A model generated the notes under the pieces. That model saw nothing but the letters and a program-made list of their open reading frames with translations. It was not told the DNA's origin and did not search any database. From Pseudohoeflea sp964511625 (lineage in GTDB: Bacteria; Pseudomonadota; Alphaproteobacteria; Rhizobiales; Rhizobiaceae): a DNA stretch of 64,000 nucleotides. The DNA lies in assembly GCA_964511625.1 (NCBI GenBank), contig CAZEJG010000019.1, positions 7,740 through 71,739 of the forward strand, written 5' to 3'. Shown piece by piece: positions 44,040 through 52,464 of this stretch (positions are counted from its first letter, which is position 1; the number at the start of each line of letters is the position of its first letter). A program made the position numbers and the translations under genes.

Positions 44040-44798
44040 TCAGAAATCCTTCTCGATTTCGTCGCGGCGCAGGAACATCTCCGAGAAAACCGCCGGAAGG
44101 TCGCCTCCCTGTCTGAGTTTGTTGCGCGCCGCCCATTTCAGGCTCGCCAGCATGAATTCGCGCTGCATCTGCGCCGTGTCGAGCGTCACATTGGCATCAT
44201 GGCGGCGGTAAAAGGCGGCAATTCCGTCGTCGAGAACGAGGTTGATGCCCTTCTCCACCACCCGCAGCACGTAGTCGGTGTCGCAGCCCTGCTTGAAACT
44301 CTCGTCGAACCTCCCGACGAGATCGAAGACATGGGGACGGTACATGGCCGACTGCAGGTAGGGGCCGCGGATGATCTTGGTGCGGCTGCCCTTCGCCGGC
44401 GCCAGTGTCGCTTCGTCGAAAACGCTGAACATCTCCACCCGGCCATACATCACCTCGGTCTCCGGCTCGTTCTCCATGCGTGCCTGCTGCCGGGCCAGCC
44501 GACCCGGATAGGACACGTCGTCGGCATCGAGAAAGGCGACGTAGCGGACATGTTCCGGGAGGTTGTCGAGGCCGGTGTTGCGTGCGGCGGCAATACCCTT
44601 TCGCGGGTTGGTGAGAAGACGGATTTCGCTGAATTCGGCGGCGCGACGCTCAACCAGTGCCCGCGTGTCGTCGGTCGAACCGTCATCAATGACGATGATG
44701 TCGAGATCGATAGCCTCGCGTTCGGCTACCAGTGACATCAGCGAGGCGTCGATGAAACGCGCGGCGTTGAAGGCGGGGATGATGACGCTAACGGGCAT
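44040..44798 (-). CDS. Family 2 glycosyltransferase (first of the cluster)
   Basis: A 252-residue GT-A enzyme: PVSVIIPAFNAARFIDASLM, LDIIVIDDGSTDDTRALVE, GIAAARNTGLDNLPE and the D-x-D region AFLDADDVSYPGRLARQQ are the standard GT2 motifs. The C-terminal part includes GRFDESFKQGCDTDYVLRVV (acceptor/base region). Its start overlaps the end of the HprK-like gene by 11 bases. Together with the second GT2 it suggests that the PqqD-linked product is glycosylated or that the cluster makes a short glycan. Confidence 0.9.
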   Translation of the reverse strand: MPVSVIIPAFNAARFIDASLMSLVAEREAIDLDIIVIDDGSTDDTRALVERRAAEFSEIRLLTNPRKGIAAARNTGLDNLPEHVRYVAFLDADDVSYPGRLARQQARMENEPETEVMYGRVEMFSVFDEATLAPAKGSRTKIIRGPYLQSAMYRPHVFDLVGRFDESFKQGCDTDYVLRVVEKGINLVLDDGIAAFYRRHDANVTLDTAQMQREFMLASLKWAARNKLRQGGDLPAVFSEMFLRRDEIEKDF

Positions 44799-45876
44799 CG
44801 GGAAACTCGTGCATGAGATGTTCGCCGATCGCGTCTGCGATTTCGGCGGGAGACTCGGAGAGGAGCACGCGAAAGGCCGGCAGACGCCGGGCGATATCGG
44901 AAAAGAAACGCAGGCCCCCGTCGGTGTCGCCGGGCAACTGGAAGACGGCGGAGGGCGCCAGCGCAAGTGCGGCGGAGGACGCGGAGACCGGTTCGATCCG
45001 GGTCCGGCGGAGCCGCGCGACGCGCGGCAGCAGGATCGCCCGCAGCGGAAGATGGCGGACGAAGGCGTTCGCAGAGAGGTCCATGGCGTCGAATTCGTAC
45101 TTGCCGTGCCAATTCGTGACGCCCCACCGCCCATCTGTGGCATCAAGCCCCGCGCGCTGCAAGCCTTCTCTGTCCTGCTTGAACACACGGAAGGCGGCGT
45201 GCGCCGTGATCTCGGGCCCCTTGTCGACCACCACATAGTCGTCGCCGGCGGATGTGAGGCCGTTGAGCAGGCAGGCAAGCGCGGTGCCTGACTTGCCCGA
45301 ACCGCTCGATCCGACCACCAGCGCCCCGGCGCTCTCAACGCCCACTGCCGCGGCGTGGGTCAGGCGACGGCCCTTGCGGGCGTGCGCCCAGTGCAGGAAC
45401 AGCCGTAATGGCGAACCTGTCTCCCATGGAGGAATGCCCATCGGCTCCCGGAGTGTGAAAAGCCCGAACCCGCGGTCGGGGTCGAAGAGCTGCCACGACG
45501 GCATGTCGTGGTGAAACCCCCTCAGCCCGGCGTCTTCGAAGGCTTTTTCGAACGGCCGGGAGGCGAAATGCGCGCCCGTCAGCCAAGGTGCAGGTTGCTC
45601 CCAGCCCGCGCACGAGGGGTCCAGCGCCAGTATCTCCACGTGGTTGTCGGCGATTTCGTCGCCGTTCCGCCTGACGAGCCGGCGCTCGCACAGGTCGGCC
45701 AGTTCGTGCCCGGAAAACCAGACCGAGAGATCGAGAAGCGGCATGGCGAAATCGCGACGTTCCAGCCACTCCCGCGGAAAGGCCATGGCTGTCGTGATGC
45801 GCTCGCGACCGTAAGAAGCGACCGTGCCGAGATGAACACCCTGGACCGAAGACATCCTGCTGAGGTGGCCTGTCAC
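44788..45876 (-). CDS. HPr kinase-related protein
   Basis: A 362-residue protein. Residues 189-196 are the P-loop GSSGSGKS, preceded by THAAAVGVESAGALVV, the pattern seen in HprK-related kinases that accompany PqqD-like proteins; DDYVVVDKGPE follows with acidic residues that fit HprK. The N-terminal ~150 residues are unrelated to HPr kinase and have a Trp-rich pattern (PSWQLFDPDRGFGLFTLRE). Such kinases phosphorylate lasso peptides in Paenibacillus and have unknown targets elsewhere. The start overlaps the PqqD stop (ATGA) and the end overlaps the GT2 start, so all are coupled. Confidence 0.75.
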   Translation of the reverse strand: MTGHLSRMSSVQGVHLGTVASYGRERITTAMAFPREWLERRDFAMPLLDLSVWFSGHELADLCERRLVRRNGDEIADNHVEILALDPSCAGWEQPAPWLTGAHFASRPFEKAFEDAGLRGFHHDMPSWQLFDPDRGFGLFTLREPMGIPPWETGSPLRLFLHWAHARKGRRLTHAAAVGVESAGALVVGSSGSGKSGTALACLLNGLTSAGDDYVVVDKGPEITAHAAFRVFKQDREGLQRAGLDATDGRWGVTNWHGKYEFDAMDLSANAFVRHLPLRAILLPRVARLRRTRIEPVSASSAALALAPSAVFQLPGDTDGGLRFFSDIARRLPAFRVLLSESPAEIADAIGEHLMHEFPDAR

Positions 45877-46295
45877 TGGAGTGGCTTAGGCCATCCAGCT
45901 CCTGCGTCGACGTCGTGGATCGGATCCGCGTAGATCAGTTCCGCGAGATCGTCATAGACCTCCAGACGGGGCGCGGTCTCGATGCTCCCGAGCGATACCG
46001 GCGACTGTTCCGGAGTGTCCGTCTCGTCGGGCCGGATGAGGCCGCGCCCGATCAGCGCGTCGACGAAGATCGCACATTCCTTCGACAGGTCGGGTCGCCC
46101 CAGCCTGACAGCCTTGAGGATTTGCTCCGGAGAATGGCCGATCGACAGCAACTTCCATAGCTGCCCGCCACATCCTTCAAGGCTGTAGTAGTGGCCGCTT
46201 CCGAGGTCGAGAATCACCACCTGGCCGTCGAAATCTTCCGCAACGACGTCGGGGTCGTTCAATATATAACGCATGTTGAATTTATCTGGGATCAT
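45873..46295 (-). CDS. PqqD-family peptide-binding protein with C-terminal extension
   Basis: A 140-residue protein. Residues ~8-95 form the PqqD winged-helix fold (VVILDLGSGHYYSLEG, then GGQLWKLLSIGHSPEQILKA) that serves as RiPP recognition element in peptide-modifying pathways. A 45-residue tail follows (PRLEVYDDLAELIYAD, then PIHDVDAGAGWPKPLQ) that is not part of PqqD. The start at 46295 has GGGAG nine bases upstream. It is the first gene of the five-gene coupled cluster. No separate precursor peptide or radical SAM gene is visible, so the tail may be a fused substrate or docking segment; that is inference. Confidence 0.8.
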   Translation of the reverse strand: MIPDKFNMRYILNDPDVVAEDFDGQVVILDLGSGHYYSLEGCGGQLWKLLSIGHSPEQILKAVRLGRPDLSKECAIFVDALIGRGLIRPDETDTPEQSPVSLGSIETAPRLEVYDDLAELIYADPIHDVDAGAGWPKPLQ

Positions 46296-46699
46296 TGCCG
46301 CATTCTCCCGAGAACAGACGTCAGGTCTCTATTAGAGTCTTCGTCGTTGATCAAGTTGAGACCACATGTTTTGACTTTTCAGGGCAAAATGACGATTTTC
46401 AGCCGTTTTTTGTTTTATTTCGGCTAAAATTTCGTTTCTTCGTCCGCGGCGCATGGCACTTGCAATTCCGTCCATTCCTTTGCCTGATAGATCAGAAGAT
46501 GTCTGGATCGGCGTTGTTTTAACAAGAATTCGGGTGTGAAAATTCGCCTGCACGAAGGCAGGTCTTCACTTTCGACCGGACGCAGTATTTCGTGCGATAG
46601 AAGGGCATTTAAGGTATTTCTACTTATAATGTCGTTTCGGCACCGTTCGGGATCGTCACGACGGACCGGGTGGGCAATACCGCAGACTGGAGGAGGTGC
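46296..46699. other. Divergent intergenic region between the PqqD cluster and the sensor kinase
   Basis: About 400 bases, AT-rich around 46330-46530. An imperfect hairpin ATTTTcAGCCG (46395-46405) / CGGCTAAAAT (46421-46430) with an AT-rich 15-base loop lies in the middle. On the plus strand TATAAT at 46625-46630 is a perfect -10 without a recognisable -35. A 73-codon minus-strand frame (46332-46553) has no family resemblance and no good ribosome site, so I do not call it. Confidence 0.4.
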
Positions 46700-46738
46700 A
46701 TGCCAAGGACCGCATTCCGCGAGAAAGCAGCAGCCTGA
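46700..46738 (+). CDS. 12-codon leader peptide coupled to the sensor kinase
   Basis: MPRTAFREKAAA, preceded by GGAGGAGG three bases upstream. Its TGA (46736-46738) ends one base before the ATG of the kinase, which itself lacks a good ribosome site. The arrangement suggests translation of the kinase by termination-reinitiation. The peptide itself is probably not functional. Confidence 0.5.
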   Translation: MPRTAFREKAAA

Positions 46739-46739
46739 C

Positions 46740-48983
46740 ATGACGCTCGCGCTCAGGTTGTCGATCGCAATGATCTTGCTCGTCGTCCTGACGACGGCTG
46801 GAACCGCGCTACTGATCTACAAGCGAGCAGCCGACGCATCGGGTCCCGTCGTCTACGAAAGCATCAAGGTTCGAGCCGGCATCATTGCCGAAAACCTCGC
46901 CGACTATGTCGATTCCGCTCGTCAGGACGTCCTTTTCATGAGCCGTATGCCTTCTGTTCGGGCGGCTGTGCAACTGGCGGCCGATGGTAGCGCTACCATC
47001 AGGCAGCAAACGCTCGCGGGATGGCGTCAAGTGGTCGCCGGTGAAATGGCCGCGCTCGCCCGCACGAAAACCAATTACGCACAATTCCGGCTGATCGCCG
47101 CGAATGACGAGGGAAGGGAGCTGGTGCGTATCCAGCGCGGGCCGGACGGCGTCGAGACCATTCCCGACAACCGGCTCCAGGCCAAGGCCCACCGCACCTA
47201 TTTCGCCGAAACCATGGCCCTTCCCGAGGGCGCGGTCTACGTCTCGCCGATCAACTACAACCGCGAGGGCGGGGTGATCGAGGAGCCGGCCTGGCCCACC
47301 ATTCGTATCGCGACGCCGGTGTTTGGTGAGGATGGCGTTGCGCGGGGGCTGGTGATCGTCAACCTCCACATGGGGCCGATTCTCAATACGCTGCCCGAAG
47401 AAGGCTTTCCCGGCGGCCTGATGTATCTCATAGATGAGAACGGATACTATCTGCTCAGCCCGATACAGGGGCAGGCTTTTGCATTCGAACGTGGCACGGC
47501 CTCCAACTTCAGGTCGGATTGGCCGGATCTCGCCCGGTTTCTCAATTCGACCGGACCCTCCACCGGGCGAACCGTCGGTTCCGATGGTCGCGAACTCGTC
47601 GTCGCCGGATGGCCAGTCGATCTGGCCGGCAAGCGTCGCGTGACGCTTGTCGAGGCCGTTCCCGCGGAGCTCATCTTCAAGGGATCTGCGACCATGGCGC
47701 GGTCAAGCTTCGTCACCGGCACTCTGTCGGCCGCGCTGGCCGGTCTTCTGGCCATTGCGATCGCCGCATCCATGACCAATCCCCTGCGCGCGATCACCCG
47801 GGCGATCGGTGCGGCCTCCCGCGGTGAGCCGGTGAGCCTGCCGGTGGACGCGCCGGGCGAGCCGGGGGAACTCGCCCGGGCCTTCAATCATCATCTCGAG
47901 CAGGAATCGGTGCTCAACGCCATCATCGCTTCTTCCGTCGATTCGATCGTCACCGTCGACATGGAGGGCACCATCACCACCTGGAACCCGGCAGCCGAGC
48001 GGATGTACGGCTATACGCGGCAGGAGGCCATCGGTCGCAACATCGACATGCTCATTCCCGCCGACAGGCGTCAGGAAATGGTCGAACTGATGGACCGGAT
48101 CGCCCGGGGGGAATCGGTCGACGTCTTCGACACCATCAAGCTCGACAAGTCAGGCAAGCCGCTGGAAGTATCCTTGACCATGGCGCCGGTGCGCGACCCG
48201 AAGGGTGTCGTCGTCGGTGCCTCGCGCATCGCCCGTGACATGACGCGCAAGCGGGCTGCGGACCGGCGCTTGCGCCGGCTGCAGGCGGAAGCCGCCCATG
48301 CGTCCCGGATCAATGCCTCGGGCCAGATGGCCGGTGCGCTGGCCCACGAGATGAACCAGCCGCTGACGGCGGTGATCAACTATGCGCGCTCGGCCCGAAG
48401 GCTGCTCATCAAACGCGGCATGCCCGATGACGACGAGGTCATCCGTTTCGTCGACCGCGCGGCCGACCAGGGGCAACGGGCGAGCGACATCATCAAGCGG
48501 ATCCGTCTCTTCATCGGCAATCGGCAGGACCGGGTCGAGCGCGAGGACACCAATGCGATCATAGAGGGCGGCCTCGAAACGGCGGTCCTGGAGATTGCGC
48601 CGGAGAGTTTGACCGTCGTCCGCAACTATGCGCCCGATCTGCCCGCCATACCCATGGACCGGATCCAGATCCAGCAGGTGGTCGCCAATCTGGTCCGCAA
48701 TGCCGTCCAGGCGATGGAAGCCTCCCCGGAAAAGACACTCACGGTGTCGACCTGTGACCTGGGAGACTTCATATCGGTCGCGATTGCCGATACAGGCCAT
48801 GGAATCAGCGAGGAGGTGAGGGCCCATCTTTTCGAGGCCTATTCCACCAGCAAGTCTCACGGAATGGGTATAGGCTTGACGATTTCCCGTTCCATCGTCG
48901 AAACACATGGCGGGCATCTCGCCGTCAAAACGGACGAGACGGGATCCGAATTCAGTTTCACCCTGCCGAAGGAGCACAACTGA
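46740..48983 (+). CDS. Membrane sensor histidine kinase with PAS domain (FixL-like core)
   Basis: A 747-residue kinase. Helix 1 (~5-27) and helix 2 (~313-333, FVTGTLSAALAGLLAIAIA) flank a ~285-residue periplasmic sensor of Cache type (MYLIDENGYYLLSP). A HAMP segment follows (MTNPLRAITRAIGAASRGE), then a PAS domain at ~385-500 (SVDSIVTVDMEGTITTWNPA, AERMYGYT). The transmitter has His536 in ALAHEMNQPLTAVINYARSA and N/G boxes NLVRNAVQAM and GHGISEEVR, GMGIGLTISRS. The HEMNQPL pattern places it near FixL/DctB kinases. The FixJ-like gene starts four bases later, so they form a pair. The ligand is unknown; the periplasmic part differs from oxygen-sensing FixL. Confidence 0.92.
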   Translation: MTLALRLSIAMILLVVLTTAGTALLIYKRAADASGPVVYESIKVRAGIIAENLADYVDSARQDVLFMSRMPSVRAAVQLAADGSATIRQQTLAGWRQVVAGEMAALARTKTNYAQFRLIAANDEGRELVRIQRGPDGVETIPDNRLQAKAHRTYFAETMALPEGAVYVSPINYNREGGVIEEPAWPTIRIATPVFGEDGVARGLVIVNLHMGPILNTLPEEGFPGGLMYLIDENGYYLLSPIQGQAFAFERGTASNFRSDWPDLARFLNSTGPSTGRTVGSDGRELVVAGWPVDLAGKRRVTLVEAVPAELIFKGSATMARSSFVTGTLSAALAGLLAIAIAASMTNPLRAITRAIGAASRGEPVSLPVDAPGEPGELARAFNHHLEQESVLNAIIASSVDSIVTVDMEGTITTWNPAAERMYGYTRQEAIGRNIDMLIPADRRQEMVELMDRIARGESVDVFDTIKLDKSGKPLEVSLTMAPVRDPKGVVVGASRIARDMTRKRAADRRLRRLQAEAAHASRINASGQMAGALAHEMNQPLTAVINYARSARRLLIKRGMPDDDEVIRFVDRAADQGQRASDIIKRIRLFIGNRQDRVEREDTNAIIEGGLETAVLEIAPESLTVVRNYAPDLPAIPMDRIQIQQVVANLVRNAVQAMEASPEKTLTVSTCDLGDFISVAIADTGHGISEEVRAHLFEAYSTSKSHGMGIGLTISRSIVETHGGHLAVKTDETGSEFSFTLPKEHN

Positions 48984-48987
48984 TTTG

Positions 48988-49605
48988 ATGAACGACGAGA
49001 TTGTTTTCATAGTCGACGACGATCAGGCGATGCGCGAATCTCTCGCTGCTCTTCTCGGGGTCGAAGGCTACCGCGTCGTGACCTACGATTCGGCCGCCGC
49101 CTTTCTGGCCGAACCGGTTCCCGACAGTGGTTGCCTCATTCTCGATCTGCGAATGCCCGGGATGGATGGGCTGGAACTGCAGCGCAAGATCGCCGAGAAG
49201 GGTCTGACCCTGCCGGTCATCCTGATAAGCGCTTATGCCAAGGTCACGTCGGCGGTCACGGCGATGAAGCTCGGCGCCTACGACGTGCTCGAAAAGCCCT
49301 TTGACGATGGCGAGTTGATGGACACGGTCGCTTCCGCGCTCGAACTGGGACGCAAGAGACGGCAGGAAGCCGCGGTTCGACGCGATGCGGCCGAGAGGCT
49401 TGCCGCCCTGTCGGCGCGCGAGCGCCAGGTGCTCGCACTGGTCATCGAGGGGGCGTCCAGCAAGCTCATCGCCGAGCAACTCGGCATCTCGCGCCGCACC
49501 GTTGAAATCCACCGCGCCACGATCATGCGCAAGGCGGATGTCCAGAATGCTGCGGAACTTGTCCGGCTGACGAAGGACTCGGAAATCGATCTGGAAAACA
49601 GGTAA
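48988..49605 (+). CDS. FixJ-like response regulator
   Basis: A 205-residue regulator with an N-terminal receiver (acceptor Asp53 in LILDLRMPGMDG, signature VILISAYA and EKPF) and a C-terminal LuxR/FixJ helix-turn-helix (LSARERQVLALVIEGASSKL, IAEQLGISRRTVEIHRATIM). It is the cognate partner of the kinase directly upstream. The ATG at 48988 is preceded by GGAG at 14 bases; an in-frame TTG three bases earlier is the alternative. Likely targets are the receiver/outer-membrane genes downstream or the divergent PqqD cluster; none can be shown from sequence. Confidence 0.93.
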   Translation: MNDEIVFIVDDDQAMRESLAALLGVEGYRVVTYDSAAAFLAEPVPDSGCLILDLRMPGMDGLELQRKIAEKGLTLPVILISAYAKVTSAVTAMKLGAYDVLEKPFDDGELMDTVASALELGRKRRQEAAVRRDAAERLAALSARERQVLALVIEGASSKLIAEQLGISRRTVEIHRATIMRKADVQNAAELVRLTKDSEIDLENR

Positions 49606-49688
49606 TTTCACGCATTGTTTCGGTGGTTGTTCCATCTTTCCATGTGTTTTTCGAGCCCCATGTCGAATCGAATGTGAAGGCTATGGGC

Positions 49689-50060
49689 ATGTCTTGGGTA
49701 GTTTATTTGCTGGACGACAACGAAGCGGTCCGCGAATCTGTGGCCGCCATTCTCGGCCTGCACGACATTACGGTACACACCTATGAATCGGCGGAGATCT
49801 TCCAGTCTCTTCATTTCGATGAGCCGCGAGCCTGCCTTCTGATCGATATCCATCTGGGTGACGGGAACGGCATCGAGACCCTCTCGGCGCTGCGCAAGAG
49901 AGGCGTGCAGCTGCCGGCGATCCTGATGTCCGGTCGGGTTCAGGCGCAAGAACCGGCGGAATTCGAAGGGCTCGAACCCGTCGTCTTTCTCGAAAAGCCG
50001 ATCGACGGCGATGCCATCGCCGCCATGCTCGAAGATATGCTGAACGACGGTGAGCGCTGA
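49689..50060 (+). CDS. Stand-alone receiver domain protein
   Basis: A 123-residue single-domain response regulator. It has the acidic pair LLDDNE, the phosphoacceptor Asp53 in LLIDIHLGDGNGI, the conserved ILMSGR switch region and EKPIDGD (Lys). No output domain exists, so it acts by protein contact, for example as phosphate sink or as regulator of the kinase. The ATG at 49689 has GAAGG eight bases upstream; another ATG two codons earlier and an open frame to 49623 are alternatives. It follows the FixJ-like gene by 83 bases. Confidence 0.88.
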   Translation: MSWVVYLLDDNEAVRESVAAILGLHDITVHTYESAEIFQSLHFDEPRACLLIDIHLGDGNGIETLSALRKRGVQLPAILMSGRVQAQEPAEFEGLEPVVFLEKPIDGDAIAAMLEDMLNDGER

Positions 50061-50200
50061 TCCTGCCTCGAGGGCGCGCCAAACGCAGTCGGATTGTTGC
50101 ATAATCGCAGCATCTGTCTCTTCGCTTTCGACCGACTGATCAAAATTCGCGTCTAGACTGCTTCACGCCCCACAAGGTTTCGCTAAAATAGCATTGACTT

Positions 50201-50228
50201 CAGCCGCATATGATTCGGCTGGCCTTTT
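50201..50228 (+). terminator. Probable terminator hairpin after the receiver gene
   Basis: CAGCCG (50201-50206) pairs with CGGCTG (50216-50221) around a nine-base loop, followed by GCCTTTTT. It lies 22 bases before the start of the outer-membrane gene, so it could also act in that gene's leader. Confidence 0.5.
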
Positions 50229-50250
50229 TCGACAACCCTGGGGAATTTTG

Positions 50251-51087
50251 ATGACGAAAACGACTGCACGCCTTGCCACGTCCGTGGCAGTGGCGACCTT
50301 GATTGCCGCGCCCGCGATGTCGGCGGACTTTGCCGAACGTTTCGACGGTGCAAAGCCGGCCGTTTCGGGTCTGAACGCCAAGGTGGATTTCGGTTATCTC
50401 TATGCGGATGTTCCTGATGTCGACGTGAGCGCGGACGGGGTCTACGGCATCGGTTCGCTTTCTATTCCTGTGGGAGAAAGATTCGGCGCCCAGATCGATG
50501 CGGGTCTCCTTCGTGCCGAGGATAGCAACGGACTAGACCTCGACAGCGCCGGTATCGGAGGTCATTTTTTCTGGCGTGACCCGGACCAGGCGCTGATCGG
50601 CGCCTATGCCCATTACGTCAATGTCGAACCCGGGAATTTCCCCGATGCCGACATCTTCCGTTACGGTGTCGAGGGCGAATTGTATCTCGATCGCGTGACC
50701 CTCGCTGGCTTCGCCGGTGCGGATACCGTCGACCTTGCCGTCGGGGGGGACACCTACGCCAACCTCGACTTCACGGCGTCCTACTATGCGACAGACAATA
50801 TCAAGCTGTCCGCGGGCGTGAATCATGGTTTCGACAATACGGCTGGTGTGATCGGCGCCGAGGCAATGCTCCCCTTCGCCGCCAACAATGTCTCGCTCTA
50901 CGCCAGGGCATCCTTCACCGACGACACGACCGCGGTCAACGCCGGCTTGCGCATTCACTTCGGGGAACCCGGCAAGTCTCTGATCGCCCGCCACCGCGAG
51001 GACGATCCGCAGGGCTCGCTGTTCGATTTCGCCGAAGGCAGCGCATTGCCGGATGGGGTCTTCGTGCCTGAGAGCCAGGGCGAATAA
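50251..51087 (+). CDS. Outer-membrane beta-barrel protein
   Basis: A 278-residue exported protein. The signal peptide is ARLATSVAVATLIAAPAMSA (cleavage before DFAERF). The mature part consists of alternating strands such as AKVDFGYLYADV, FGAQIDAGLLRAED, ALIGAYAHYVNV, YGVEGELYLDRVTLAGFAGA and VSLYARASFTDDTTAVNAGL, enough for an eight- to ten-stranded barrel. The last strand is AVNAGLRIHFGE, followed by a polar 45-residue tail, so the C-terminus is not the usual Phe-ended barrel. GGGGA precedes the ATG. A terminator follows at 51116. Its position after the two-component genes suggests control by them, which is inference. Confidence 0.82.
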   Translation: MTKTTARLATSVAVATLIAAPAMSADFAERFDGAKPAVSGLNAKVDFGYLYADVPDVDVSADGVYGIGSLSIPVGERFGAQIDAGLLRAEDSNGLDLDSAGIGGHFFWRDPDQALIGAYAHYVNVEPGNFPDADIFRYGVEGELYLDRVTLAGFAGADTVDLAVGGDTYANLDFTASYYATDNIKLSAGVNHGFDNTAGVIGAEAMLPFAANNVSLYARASFTDDTTAVNAGLRIHFGEPGKSLIARHREDDPQGSLFDFAEGSALPDGVFVPESQGE

Positions 51088-51115
51088 TCTAGGTCAGGCT
51101 TGTCGACTTCGCTTC

Positions 51116-51143
51116 AGAGGCACCGCGCGCGGTGCCTCTTTTT
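51116..51143 (+). terminator. Rho-independent terminator after the outer-membrane gene
   Basis: AGAGGCACCG/CGGTGCCTCT stem (51116-51139) with loop CGCG and a T run. The T run overlaps the stop codon of the convergent PaaK-like gene (51142-51144). Confidence 0.9.
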
Positions 51144-52461
51144 ATTCGAACTCGCGGATCGCTTCCGGCAGTTTTCCGGTGCGTCCGTGCGGCATTTTTT
51201 CCAGGCGGACGAAATCGATCGTCAGCTGTCTGCCGAAATAATCCGAGATTTCCGCCTCAACGCGGCTGCGATCATGGGCGCCTTCAGGCTGCCGCGAATA
51301 GTAGCGTATCTCGAGTTTGTCCGGCCTGACCTGGGCGACCTGCCATTGGATGGCCGGGAAGAATGCCCGGAATTTTTCCAGACCGACAAATCCGAGAACT
51401 TCGCTTCCGTCGGCAAAGCGGAACAGGTTCCGGTCGCGACCGACGGATAGTTCGAGGACAGGCAGTTTCACGCCGCACCGGCAAGGAGCGCCGATCCGGC
51501 CGATATCGCCGGTATCGTAGCGGATAAGTGGCGTCGCCCAGTTCATCAACGAAGTCACGACAATACGCCCGTCCTCGCCGAGTTCGGCCACGGTTCCGTC
51601 TGAGCGCAGGATCTCGAGATGAAACGCGTCCGCGGAAACATGGAGTTTGCCGTGTGCGCACTGGCAGGCGACCGCGCCGAGTTCCGTGGTGCTGTACATG
51701 TCGAGGATGTCGCAGCGAAACTGCGAGCGCACGGCCTCGCGGTGGCTCTCGCGCACCAGTTCGCCCACCGTCATCACGGCCCCGATGTCGAGTTCCGGCG
51801 CCGGCATGCCCCATTCCCTGAGCGCCGAGACGAGCGCCATGGCGTTGCTGGGCTGGGTGGCGAGATAGCAGCGACCCTGGCGCGAGAGGAATTCGATCTG
51901 CTTTTCGGGCGCCAGCGGATGGCCGAGCCTCACCGTATAGCCGCAGGGGCCGTCACGCATATAAGGTTCCACCCAGTCCGTCTCCGCGCGCTCGCCGTCC
52001 GGATAGGCTCCGCGCAGATCCCCCTTGATCATGACGAAGTTGCGTGTCGGGTCGATGCCGATCCACGCATAGTAGCGGCTGACGATGGCACTGTTCATCA
52101 GTCGCAGAAGGTCGGTCCGGAGGATTTCAACGGGCATGCCGGAGGTGCCCGAGGTACGGCCGAGTGTCGTCTTTCCGTGATGGTCCGGAACAGCCGTGCT
52201 CTTGATCGCCTCGAAATGATCGCGGAGATCGAGACGGCTCATCACCGGAACGTCGAGCCAGCTTCGCGGATCGATCCGACCGTCATCGAGATATGTCAGA
52301 GATTCGACGCGTTCCGTGTGAAACGGAGAGGTCGTCGCGGCATGCCGGGTGAGCAAACCGCGCTGCCGTCCGAAGTGGCGGTCAAAGGCCTCGGGTTCGA
52401 GGCGCTCCGCCACTCGGGCGCTCTGGTACATCTTCAGCGCGAGTGCGTTCCGCTCGCTCAT
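51142..52461 (-). CDS. Phenylacetate-CoA ligase (PaaK/CapK)-like adenylating enzyme
   Basis: A 439-residue protein of the PaaK/CapK group in the AMP-forming superfamily. The ATP loop is GRTSGTSGMPVE, followed by YSTTELGAVACQC (A5-like motif with a CxC) and PLIRYDTGDIGRI (A7). A Cys/His rich turn CRCGVKLP suggests a zinc site. The last domain has GRTGKLPEAIREF with the Lys expected for adenylation. CapK-like enzymes often serve capsule or surface-polymer pathways, and this one lies among such genes, so an acyl-AMP function in surface modification is likely. A hairpin overlaps its ribosome site. Confidence 0.87.
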   Translation of the reverse strand: MSERNALALKMYQSARVAERLEPEAFDRHFGRQRGLLTRHAATTSPFHTERVESLTYLDDGRIDPRSWLDVPVMSRLDLRDHFEAIKSTAVPDHHGKTTLGRTSGTSGMPVEILRTDLLRLMNSAIVSRYYAWIGIDPTRNFVMIKGDLRGAYPDGERAETDWVEPYMRDGPCGYTVRLGHPLAPEKQIEFLSRQGRCYLATQPSNAMALVSALREWGMPAPELDIGAVMTVGELVRESHREAVRSQFRCDILDMYSTTELGAVACQCAHGKLHVSADAFHLEILRSDGTVAELGEDGRIVVTSLMNWATPLIRYDTGDIGRIGAPCRCGVKLPVLELSVGRDRNLFRFADGSEVLGFVGLEKFRAFFPAIQWQVAQVRPDKLEIRYYSRQPEGAHDRSRVEAEISDYFGRQLTIDFVRLEKMPHGRTGKLPEAIREFE

Positions 52462-52464
52462 CGG

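Noticed and set aside
46332..46553. A 73-codon minus-strand frame as precursor peptide of the PqqD cluster
   Set aside because: No ribosome site, no leader/core pattern and AT-rich composition like the surrounding intergenic DNA; kept only as a remote possibility.
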